A DNA stretch of 64,000 nucleotides from Nymphaea colorata (taxonomy: Eukaryota > Streptophyta > Magnoliopsida > Nymphaeales > Nymphaeaceae): contig NC_045140.1 in assembly GCF_008831285.2 (NCBI RefSeq), positions 26,058,131 to 26,122,130 on the forward strand. The letters are read 5' to 3'. Positions 26,251-36,861 of the stretch are shown here, in pieces. Made by a program: the position numbers and the translations under genes. The notes below the pieces were generated by a model, which made no database searches, had not been told where the DNA came from, and saw nothing but the letters and a program-made list of their open reading frames with translations. Positions within the stretch are counted from its first letter, which is position 1, and every line of letters starts with the position of its first letter.

Positions 26251-27096
26251 GGTACCAGGTAAGAGTGAGTCCGGTTGAGAGACAAGACATTTATCTAGAT
26301 GTTGGAAGGCTTGAACATCTTCAAAGTGTGGGCTCGAAAATTGTGAACCTTGGCTCGTACTGGGCTCGCCAAGTGAAGCCCAGATGGGTTTGCAGGGACA
26401 TTTTAGCCATTACGGAAAAAGAAAAGGCGTAAAAGTGGCCTTTCCCAAAGTCAAAAGGCAAAAGATAAATAAAAAGTTTAAAAAATTGGGGAGGAGAAAA
26501 AGGAGTGCAGTACGGTCAGAAAGCGTGTTGTTGAGTCCTCCCTATAACAACAAAGAAAAAAGAACAGCACCAACACGCAGGCTCTGTGATCGATGCATGA
26601 TCGTCGTCATCAAAGATCGCCTTCACCACCTTCGTCTCATAAATTTTCCTGCCGGACAGGGGGCGAAGATCTCTCGATCCTCACTCTTTTCTTGAATTAT
26701 TAAATCCTGAGCGGCACCAAATATTCTCTCCGTTCTTCTCATATTATCATCATAAATGAGGAGGAGGAATGCCCATTAAACCTTGGACTTTGGAGAGTTC
26801 GCTTCCTCAAGCTGCCATAGCCATTTCTTTCTCCTTTTTAGAGGGATTGATGATACCTGAAGGTGGGAATCCGAAGTCAGGATTCTTTGAGCGGAGGACG
26901 GCAGCGAGTAATTAGTGACAGTGGTTTTCGTGCATCGGTGGTCGGTGTCAAAGGGAGTGCGGGTGGTGGGTGGCGGTGGTGTCTGGTTTGGAGGGCATGG
27001 GAGTGAGAGAGAAGTGGTTTTTAAGAAGTGAGCAGTTTCAAATGAAGTATTTCTGAAGTGAAGAACTGGTCTTTGAGAAGTGGGGTTTTCTGAGGA
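26251..27096. other. 5' flank and probable leader of the NPH3-domain gene
   Basis: No separate gene is supported. The open frame at 26384-26695 is lysine/arginine-rich low-complexity sequence without homology I recognise. The transcription start and any leader intron of the downstream gene could not be placed. Confidence 0.4.
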
Positions 27097-30000
27097 TGAA
27101 GTTTATGAAGCTGGGATCGAAGCCTGATGCCTTTAGTGCAGATGGTAATTCCGTCAAGTAAGTTTGTTTTTCTTCTTGGAAAGAAGTTTAGTTTTTCCTT
27201 TTGTTTTGTTGGTAAGTTGCATCTGCAGAAGTTTGTACTTGTCCAGTGGACTGAAATAGAAGCATAAGATTCATGGTCATGCATGGCGTGCATAAACCTT
27301 TCTCTCTCTCTTTCTATATATATATATATATCTGTCTCTCTTTGTGGTCGGAACTAGTTATGTTCGTCAAATCTTGTGTTTCTTCGTGGTTCCTTTTGGA
27401 GTATGCATATCGAGATATGGATGTTCTGGAGGGTCTCAGTAGCCTAGAGCTATGGACGGTGAGATATATGAACGTTGAACTTTTGTAATTTTATGAGCGT
27501 TGTTCTTTTGGGGAAAAATGAGCTTGTGCTTATGATCGGCGAACTCCTGGTGATTTGGTTGATCATTGAAGAACCGAACGTTGTGCACTTTGTGTTGTAA
27601 ACATATTGTGTTAGTTGTGATTTTTTTTTTTTGGTGGTGAGTTTGGATGGATTTGTTAGTGGAGATTGGTTATTGTACAATACCGTCTTTGGAAGGCAGA
27701 AAGTAGTATTCTTAAAACTGTAGGTTAGGTGAGTGACGAAACATGCTTATTTGTGCTGTTTGAACTTTCAAGCCGTGCTTTCCTGAGGTCCGCAGGGATT
27801 TGTCAGGCCATTGCCAGTGAAAAATTGGGACATACTTTTCTTCCTCTTTTTTTTTTTTGTTTATCATCCACTATCTTATCTTGTTTTTGTCATATAGTAT
27901 TTATATTTTCCGCCTGATTTTTTGGTTGCGTCAATTTTGTGTAGATGGGCCAATTTTGCTGCAAAAGCTGCATTATGCGTGGTCCCATGGTCTTGTTGTT
28001 TTTTTCTACCATTTTCCTTTTCTTGTGTTGTATTGTCTCTGCTTTATGAATCACAACTGGGCAAAAGAGACGCGTATTTTGGTTATAGTAATTGGCTTCA
28101 GATGAAAGAAACCTAAAAAAACACTCATGGCCTTGTTCAACTGTTCATTATGTCCATTCCTTTGTCGGTCATTGAGACAGAATTCTTCATCGTTTCCAAA
28201 GCAAAGTTCCGTTCTTTTTTCTTCTTCCTTTTTTCCTTCATTTGAGAACCTCTCTTTGTGTGGTCTATCAACCCGTCTTGTGCTTTGAAAAATGAAGGGA
28301 ATAAAGTTGCTGGTCTTGGACTTGTGTTCTGCTGTGGGACCAATCTAATTTCTTAGTAGAGCATGGCTCAGTTGTACCAGTCTCGCATGTGCCCTTGGAG
28401 TTCGTGGATGGTCTAGCATTTTAGATTTTTATGCATCAATTATTTTGGATATTCAGCATATCTAGCATCAAGTTGGCACTAGGAGTACAGACAAAAATCG
28501 CATTGTTAATGTATAGTGGGTACATTGGTCTGGGCGGGTTGATTGGCTTCAGGTGTGTGGGCCTTATCTAATTTGTCTGTGGGCTTTATCCTAATTAGAT
28601 TAATTTGCACTGGACGTGGATTCAGTTTGGGGTAGAATACAGCAAACACTGGGTCTAAACCTGGTAACTGCAAATTGGTGCACTTCTGTATATGATGGAG
28701 TCCTGACATCTTAGATTTGAATCTGGTTTGATGTATATTAGGAATTTAGGATTTAAAATGAAATGCCTATGCTGTATGCAGAAATTGTTGGTCACATGGA
28801 TTTGTATTGTATTGCATATTGGAAGTGTTGTCATCAACAATTGATTGGCAGCTTGGGAGTTTGTGTATGTATGATGGGATGAAATATCCATGCTTATAAG
28901 TTATAATAGTCGTGAATTTCCATGATCTCGTCCGATACCTGAATTGTTATCTATTTTATAGTTATTGAGAAATGAGTTTCATTTCCTACCAAAAATGCGA
29001 GGGTGGACCAACATTGTAAAGAGAACTTGGAGGAAATGTAATGTTGATTAAGTGTGCGATGCATCCATGTATAACATTAATGTTCATGTGGGATGTGCAT
29101 GCCGAGTGTAGTATGTCGGCTATAGATTAAACATTTGCTTTTCATGTCATAATGACAAGAATGCATCAAACATTAGAGTGATTTCAATCCAAACTCTTAT
29201 CACTGAATCAAATTTTTTGGCACTTGATTCTAGTTTAGGCGGAGCTGGTAGATGATTATCATTTTAAGATACTAGATCAGTTGTTCATAAGATGTTTCTT
29301 GTTTTTCTCTTGAGAAGCTGACAGGTTCAACAATCCAAGTGGTTCAGTCCAAATGTGTCACCAAACTTGCCCATTAACAAGCTGTTCGCCTCTACAAATT
29401 CATGATACCATAGTTTTTCTTTTCTGAGATCAGATTTTATCCAGATGTAGTTCTTACTATATGTCGTGTAGAAGAACGAGTTGATGAAGCCAACAAGCCA
29501 GGAGCCCAGGATTAACTTTTACCTTCTTTGTTATTAAGTGGTTGAATCTGAATGTGTATTTATCCTTTGGGTGTAGCAAAAGTTGTAACCTGATCAGTAT
29601 TTTATGACAAATGTGATATAACTTAGATTTGCAAGCTCAAAAAATTATTAGTTTCTTGGCGTAGGTCGTATCATCCTTTTCATTGAGGGTGTCCTTGCAT
29701 TCACTATTAATACCTTACATAATCCTTGCAACTGCTGTGGGGACAACATTAAATTTTTTTAAATGATTACGTTAACTTGAACTGGTAATTTATATTTTAT
29801 TGAGCTGAAAGAGCTATATTTGGGAGTCATGGTCATGAACATCCTGTCCTGCTTGTTATTATTCTTTCAAGATAGCTTGATTTCCGATGCTAAAGGTATG
29901 CTTATCATGAGTTTGGATGTTTTTCTGGGTGTCCAATATCGCTGATGCCTGCAGTTGTCTAGAAGAAATTTGCATCACATCATATCACCCCGAAGAAACA

Positions 30001-33000
30001 CTTTCTCTGGTTACATTTTGTATCTTCTATTCTTCTGTTTAAAATTTTTGACCTGTAAGAACAAATTACTTTCTAGTTTCTGTCAAATACGGTATCTTCA
30101 TGGTGCTTTCAGATTGCTGCCTGTAACATGGCATATAATACTCTGGGTAGTCATCCAAATAATCATTCGTTTGGTTATTGAAAAATTGTGCTTGATGTGT
30201 ACCTCAAGCCATCCTTTTCATGTTTAAATATGGATTTGACCTTCTTTGTAAAGTTTAAGTTGTTTATTTTTTTGACAGAAAAAATGGTTTTCTCCTGATT
30301 AACGCATTTTATTAAAATGGTTCCCTTTCTGTCATTAATTTTGATAAATCATGCAGGTTTGTGGCATCGGAGCTAGCAACTGACATAATTGTAGTTGTTG
30401 AAGAAGTGAAATTTCATTTGCACAAGGTAGTGAATTTTCTGTCTGTTTCAATAAATTTTATTGCTTCTGAGATGGGCATCTATGCCAATATTGATGGTCC
30501 AATATCAATGGACATCATCATATTTTTTAAATTGCTAATGAATATGCTTGATTGTTGCTATTTTTTACTCCTTTAGTTCTGTGCAAAAATATATGTATAA
30601 GATACTGTCATTGTATTAGACCTGACCAGGGTCTAAGTAGAAGAGGCCCCTTGTCTCTTTACGAGTCCAATTAGGTGAGTCAGATGTTTTACTCAATATA
30701 ACAGATTTGGGTCGGGTGGACTGGTTAGGATGCTGTAATAAACCCACCCAATTGTGAGGTATATATATTGAAGAAGGGATTTCATTAAACCCTAATCGCA
30801 GAAATAGATACCTATTTTAGAAGTTGGGCCTCTGAGTGCATCTGTAGAGGAGAATGTGTGTGAGTTCTGTTAGCAGAGCTAACACATTCTAACACATTGT
30901 CAGGTCTTTTTGTAGAACAGAAGTTTCCTAGTTTGAATGTCTGCAGGAGGCCAAGTATAGTATACATGAACATAGCTTTATATGGATGAGGCATTAATCC
31001 AAACATATACCTGGACCTCAAAGATCTTTTTTGAATAAATCTCTTCATTTACTACATTATTCCATGCTTATTATCGTGGTCTGATCATATTCAATCTCAT
31101 CTTTCTGTGACCTTATGTTGATATATTGAAGACCTAAATTTTTAGATCCATCCTTAACTTCAATTTCACCTGTTTGATATTTTTGGTGGGATGTGCTTGA
31201 ACAAGTTTAGCCTCTCTATTTGTTTGACAGTGTTGTAAAGGAACTTGTAAATTGCTTGAAATCATGTGTTAGATTTGAATCATGTGATCCTGTTGTTAGG
31301 ACTTAAGTTATTAATTGCATGCATGACTCAAATACATCTTAATTTTGAAATAAGTGGATTGTTGGTTTGAGAGAAAAACTGGTATGCCAAATATTGATTC
31401 TAGCATTTATGTGTTGCACATAGTGAAAAAGTAAAGGGAAGGCGTCAATATTTAGCATGTCAATGGGGGTGAAAACAGATTCTTCAACTTGATTATGCGA
31501 GGCACAGATCAATATCCTGTTTTACCAAAATCTAAAGCTGCAAGTGAAAAGTTGTTGTTTGTGACATCCTAATCATTATGGGCTGTATTTTAAGGAATTA
31601 AGCAACCAGTGCTATTAACGAAGTAACTGGATTTAATTTTTACTTTTTTCTCTCTTGCTTTCCTGCTGCTTTTCTTGTCATTTTTTTCGTTATAATAGAT
31701 TAGCACTTATTTGCCATAGGCAGGCATTCCTAACTCTAAGCTGATAATGAGTGCAGTTCCCTCTTCTGTCCAAAAGCAACCGCTTGCAAAAAATTGTACA
31801 GGAAGCCAATGAGAAGAACGCAGATGAAGTGCAATTGCCTGATTTTCCTGGTGGAGCAAAAACTTTTGAAATTTGTGCCAAGTTCTGCTATGGTATGACA
31901 GTCACCCTTAATGCGTACAATGTGGTTGCAACTCGATGTGCTGCTGAGTACCTTGAGATGAGTGAGGCAGTTGAAAGAGGGAATTTAATCTACAAGATCG
32001 AGGTGTTCCTGAGCTCTAGTATCTTCCGAAGTTGGAAAGATTCCATCATTGTTTTACGGACTGCAAAGACACTTCTGCCATGGTCTGAGGATTTGAAGAT
32101 AGTTGGAAGATGCATAGATTCCATAGCTGCAAAAACATCTGTTGACCCTTCAAAAGTAGATTGGTCCTACTCCTATAATAGGAAAAAAGCTGTTCCTGAT
32201 ATAATATGTGCTGCTGATAATGGAATCATGCTCCAACAGAAGTTTAGTTCACCAGCTCCCAAGGATTGGTGGATTGAGGATATATGTGAACTTGAAATTG
32301 ACCTCTACGAGCGAGTTATGATCTCCATAAAGTCAAAAGGTAGGATGTCTGGGACTGTTATAGGGGAGGCATTGAAGGTATATATCCTCAGATGGCTTCC
32401 TGACTTCATGAATCTCGATGCCCTTGTTTCATCAGATGATTATGCTGAGTTTGCAGAAAGGAATAGGTCATTGGTAGAAACAATAATCTGGTTATTGCCC
32501 ACTGATATGGGTGCTTGCTGTTCATGCACTTTCCTACTTAAGCTTTTGAAAGTGGCTGCCCTTCTTGGAACAAGTGAGGAATCGAGGCAGGATTTGGTGA
32601 GGAGAGTGGGTCTGCAGCTAGATGAAGCCTCAGTTGAGGACCTTCTGATCCCATCTGCAAATGCTGAAGGGACTGTATATGATATTGATCTTGTGCAGAG
32701 CATAGTGGACAAGTTTGTGGCAGCAGATCGAAGCAGAAGAGATCCTTACAACATTCAAAGTAATGAAGGCAGTACTGAACATGATTATGTTACTCATGAC
32801 TCGTGGTTGAATGTTGGTAGATTGATTGATTGTTGTCTTGCTCAAGTAGCCCATGATCCTAATCTCTCCCTTTATAAGTTTATCAGTCTCTCGGAGTCTG
32901 TACCAGATTCGGCGCGACCAGTGCATGATGAGTTGTATAGGGCAATTGATATCTATCTTAAGGTAAGTTCCTTTGGTTTCTTAATCACATTGAAATTCTT

Positions 33001-33786
33001 GGAACCTTCTTGTTGTTATATTTGAACAATGTCTGAGATTCACTCTGTAAATTTGATCACTCGTAATGAATTCTTTAAATCTTCTTGACATTATAGTCAC
33101 ACACTTGTACGGTGCTAAGGTTCTTCCTTTAATTTGGATCATAATTCTTCTGCCTCTTGTGACCTTTTAAAAATAATTTATAGCTTGTTATGATGTTTTT
33201 GTTTTAGGAACATGCTGGATTAACGAAAGGGGAGAAGAAACGAATCTGCAGTTTGATGGATGTTAAAAAGCTTTCCATGGATGCATGTGTTCATGCAGCT
33301 CAGAATGAGCGGCTGCCTCTCAGGGTAGTGGTGCAGGTGCTCTTCTTTGAGCAGGTTAAAGCAGCGGCAACAATGTCAACTCCATCAGCTCATATAAGAG
33401 AGACAAGGCTCATTGAAAATGGCCTGAAGAATAGATCTTGCTCAGTGAAGATTGTAGATGAACGCTGGGAACAGGATCTCAGTGGGTGCCAGGCGCTGAC
33501 GAGGGGGATGTCATCCATGAAGATTCGTGATGATGATAGTGTGAAGAACATAGAAATACAGAACAAGAAGAAGAAACCTCCGAAAAAAATGAGTGGCAAA
33601 GGTGGGTTGCTGTTGCCATCGCGATCGAGAAGGATATTCGACAAACTGTGGGCGAATAAAGGTGGTCACCTCGACGGAAAGAAGTCAGAGAATGTAGGTG
33701 GCTTTCAGAGCCCAATTTCCATGCATCCTGGCGAAGCAAAATCCATCGCATCATCATCAAGGTATAGAAGGTTTTCTGTTTCATAG
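27097..33786 (+). CDS. BTB/POZ and NPH3 domain protein (NRL family)
   Basis: Four exons join in frame with GT-AG junctions: 27097-27158, 30357-30426, 31757-32962, 33208-33786 (638 aa). The short first exon begins [13 protein letters not shown], the usual NRL start. A BTB domain covers residues ~20-125, with HLHKFPLLSKS at the exon 2/3 junction. The NPH3 domain starts at [17 protein letters not shown] (residue ~215) and runs to [14 protein letters not shown] in exon 4. A lysine-rich linker follows, and the chain ends RRFSVS. NRL proteins are plasma-membrane-associated partners of phototropins or PIN/AGC-kinase auxin modules and CUL3 adaptor candidates. The terminal RxS (serine third from the end) matches the 14-3-3 site described in Arabidopsis NPH3. 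Introns 1 (3.2 kb) and 2 (1.3 kb) are long. The subclade needs a tree. Confidence 0.95.
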
Positions 33787-34448
33787 TAGGTTCCCCCCGC
33801 AGGGGAGCCCCATGGGTTTGTAGTTGTAAAAAGAAAAAAAAGAAAGAAAAAGATCATGGCTGTGAGCGCTTGTGGCTTAGCGCTGTGTGAAATGCTGTTT
33901 TGGAGTTCCACCTTAGGAAGAAACATGTATATGCAAGTGGGCCAAGCAGGTAAGAGGATGATGCAGGTTTCTTTTCTTCTTTGTCTGTATATTGAATGAT
34001 CTCTGTCAATTTCTATTGCATTCCATTACTCCCTCTCTTTCGCTCTCTCTCTTTTTCTCTTCTTTCTCTGTGTGTGTTTGCGAGATTGCCAATCAGGGAA
34101 TGAAATGTTTCAGGTATGTAGGCTCAATCTTGACCGGTGCGTGTGCTTGAATCGGATTCAAAATCTAGGTGGACATCATATATGGAAGTTGACGAACCTT
34201 TTTGTGCCGGCATCCGATGCCTGAATCTGAATTGGCAGTTCTTTTGAATGCTTGAACTGTTTGTTTTTTCCCCTCTGAAACTCGTGGCGAGGGTGAAATC
34301 TGAAACCCAACTGATCTGGGGCACTAATCGCACTCCCTATTTACCAAGATGAATGATCATCTTAGCTATTTATAGAATGAGTAAAATCACTTTCAGTCAC
34401 CTATTTGTAAAAATTGATTGAAATAATTTTTTTTTTGGGATTTGTTTA
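33787..34448. other. 3' flank of the NPH3-domain gene
   Basis: Probable 3' untranslated region followed by AT-rich DNA with a CT-rich patch near 34030-34070. No gene is supported. Confidence 0.5.
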
Positions 34449-34634
34449 GTGGGTGTTTGGGTAACACTTTAAAACCAAGTTTTGAAAGCAAAAACAGGTT
34501 TTGGGAGTGATCGAGTGCCATCAAACCTGATTCCTTTCTAAGTTATGGGAAAACCAAGTTTTGGAAGTGTCACACAAACAAACAAAAACAAAGTTTTAAA
34601 CTAAGTTAGAGGAGTGTGTCATTCAAACTTACCC
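34449..34634. mobile_element. Tourist-like MITE A
   Basis: Imperfect terminal inverted repeats (left GTGGGTGTTTGGGTAACAC; right end, reversed, GGGTAAGTTTGAATGACAC, 12 of 19 matching) are bounded on both sides by TTA, the PIF/Harbinger target-site duplication. The interior is AT-rich and non-coding. The right TTA is shared with MITE B. Confidence 0.5.
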
Positions 34635-34637
34635 TTA

Positions 34638-34823
34638 GGTTGTGTTTGGTAGCCTTAAACTACATAAAAAGGTGTGTTTTGAGAAATCTTCTAGATTTAA
34701 AATCCATACTAGACTTTAAAAGACCAAGGATTTAAGGTTTTTGGGGGAGGGTGTGGTTTGAGATGTAAGATCTTAGGATGTCAAATCACCACGGATCTGA
34801 TCCTAGGTGGAACAAACACAACC
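34638..34823. mobile_element. Tourist-like MITE B
   Basis: The left end GGTTGTGTTTG and the reversed right end GGTTGTGTTTG match over 11 bp, and the element is flanked by TTA on both sides (34635-34637 and 34824-34826). At 186 bp with no coding capacity it fits a non-autonomous PIF/Harbinger (Tourist) element. Confidence 0.68.
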
Positions 34824-35061
34824 TTAGGTTTTTTATTTTTTGGGATTTACCAATGAGAGAGAGGTGGATAAAAGAGGCCTTCACGCTCAGGTTTTTTCTT
34901 GATAAAATATTCTACTTATATTTTTCAAGAATTTTAATGTATCATGTATAAAATTTTAGAAAAATACAATTAAATATCTACCAATAAAAAATTTGTGTGT
35001 TAAGTGGTGAAATGCGACACTTAAGTTGAAGGATGCACTGCTGCTATTATTGTTGCCGATA

Positions 35062-35104
35062 CAATCAAGAACCCTCAAGCTAAATCAAGAACCCTCAAGC
35101 TAAA
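35062..35104. repeat. 21-bp tandem duplication
   Basis: AATCAAGAACCCTCAAGCTA occurs twice in direct succession, identical in both copies. It is too short to classify. Confidence 0.9.
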
Positions 35105-35321
35105 GAGAATGGGGGCCATCGGGCTCTTTTCTGAGCAGTAAGTCGTAAGCCACTGTTCCACTTAGAAAAGGAAAATTAATAACTCAAGCATGAAATAATC
35201 TAATGGATGGTATGCATAGTTGATAGAGATGTTCATTTAACGGCGGAGCCAAAACACGTTTATGCTTTATATATCCCTCTAGGAAAAGGTGGAAATGTTC
35301 AGTTTAATGGATAGGACTTAA

Positions 35322-35560
35322 GACTACATTTGATAGCCTCGGATCTCATGTAGGAGGCTATCACAGATTTTAAACCTTGGATTTTTAACCCATGCTCTGA
35401 CCCCTTCCATCTCATGTCACAAATCTATGGTTTACACAAGTTAACACAAATTTGAGATCCCCAGTTAATAAATTCACTACTTGATTAAGCTGTGGCTTAA
35501 AATCTAATATGGATTTAATGTCGGACTCAAATCTTATGACCGAGACTATCAAACATAGCC
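35322..35560. mobile_element. MITE C with 21-bp inverted termini
   Basis: The left terminus GACTACATTTGATAGCCTCG and the reversed right terminus GGCTATGTTTGATAGTCTCG match at most positions. Both are bordered by TTAA, so the insertion site was TTA or TTAA. The interior (239 bp in all) contains GAGATCC and TTTGAGATCCCC motifs. Related sequence at 10003-10033 indicates other copies of the family. Confidence 0.72.
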
Positions 35561-36445
35561 TTAAAAGGATTTTACCAATTGCAAAGGCCGGTTCAGTTTT
35601 TGCTCAAAAAAGAAAAGATTTCTAATATAAAACTTCTAGTTCTCGTATAAAACTTCCATTGTCAACAGCTATGAGCTATGATATAACTTTCCACACTAAC
35701 AATATTAAAAATAGAAGGAAGCCTTTGAATTGTGTTAGAAAATAAGGCCCCTAAGGAATGCTTATCTTAAATTAAGATGCCAAATTAATTATGTCTGCGC
35801 ACATGCAAACACACACACACATACACATATAAAATGAGGCAAATCAATTCAATTTTGTGACTGTTTTTCACGTTTTATCTTTTTATGATCCATTAATCTT
35901 AAGGTAAGAAGAACGACTGTCAAAGGAGAAAAGAAAGAAACAAAGAGAAAAGAAGATTGAGTAGGTGAAAAAGTGAATTGAATTCTTATGAAAATTTTTA
36001 AAACACAATATGAATAACATGTTTGAAAAATAATATATGCTTCAAGTTAATTTCAGTAAAAAGGTTGACTTTTCTGCAAATATTTTTTTAATGTTATAAG
36101 ACCTGTTAATTTTTTGGTAATTAAAAAGCACATTTGGACCTAAAAAATGATGACTTAAAATATATTTCTTACTAAATCACTCTCAAAATTATATCTATAC
36201 ATTTACATTACATGATCTAAAGGCATAGTTTTTGTTCCTAATCTAACTAGTATGAGAGTCTCTCTCTCTCTCTCTCTCTAAAATGTGAGGCTTGTACTGA
36301 AATTGTCAACAACAGGAAAAATATTTTTAAAGACAAATTTCTATGATAAGAAAAACTTTCTTTAACCGCACATCAGGGGAATAATTCGACAGAGCCCTCA
36401 GTTCCTTGGACACGTATATGATAAAAAGCTAAAATTCAGGCACCT
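35561..36445. other. Intergenic, nothing recognised
   Basis: AT-rich DNA with a short CA run at 35809-35822 and a (TC)n microsatellite at 36259-36279. No gene is supported. Confidence 0.5.
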
Positions 36446-36745
36446 TCAATTATTGATACACTGATCTGTAAAAACAACCCATTTTCCCGATATCCCCCAA
36501 AAGAACATTTTCTCAGCCTCAGAGTCCAGCGGAAACTTTGGGCTGGGTGGATTCTTTGCCAAAGCTTCCTGTTGGTAAACGATAGTCTTCTTACTGTAGT
36601 AGAAACTGGCCCGAGAGATCATCTGCGGCGAAAGCTCTGGGGACTCCGGCTTCTCTCTGTCGTCCAGCAGCCCCGCCCAATGACGCTGATGTAGAAAGTT
36701 GAAGTCAGAGTACGGCACCTTGGCCACCCAGCAAGAAAGGAACTA
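36446..36745 (-). pseudogene. Unrecognised coding-like fragment upstream of the EEP gene
   Basis: The minus strand is open for about 100 codons. Its protein-like text includes AKVPYSDFNFLHQRHWAGLL and AEKMFFWGISGKWVVF, and it is higher in GC than its flanks. No ATG opens the frame (the nearest candidates are GTG codons), and it stops at 36446. It lies head-to-head with the EEP gene, about 110 bp away. It may be a leftover exon, a captured gene piece, or a final exon whose upstream partners I cannot find. I do not recognise the family. Confidence 0.3.
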
Positions 36746-36816
36746 AACCAAGAACTGGAAAATAGTGGTCAACAGAAATGATGGGTCTCTGTTAGACTTG
36801 ATTTTCAGAGAGGAAG

Positions 36817-36820
<4 letters not shown>

Positions 36821-36857
<37 letters not shown>
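36821..36857. repeat. (GA)n microsatellite abutting the EEP start codon
   Basis: About 18 GA units run without interruption into the ATG at 36858. It lies in the 5' leader. (GA)n leaders can bind BPC/GAGA-type factors, but that is inference here. Confidence 0.95.

Positions 36858-36861
<4 letters not shown>

Noticed and set aside
26384-26695. 103-codon frame before the NPH3-domain gene
   Set aside because: Lys/Arg-rich low-complexity text, probably promoter or leader DNA; no family recognised.
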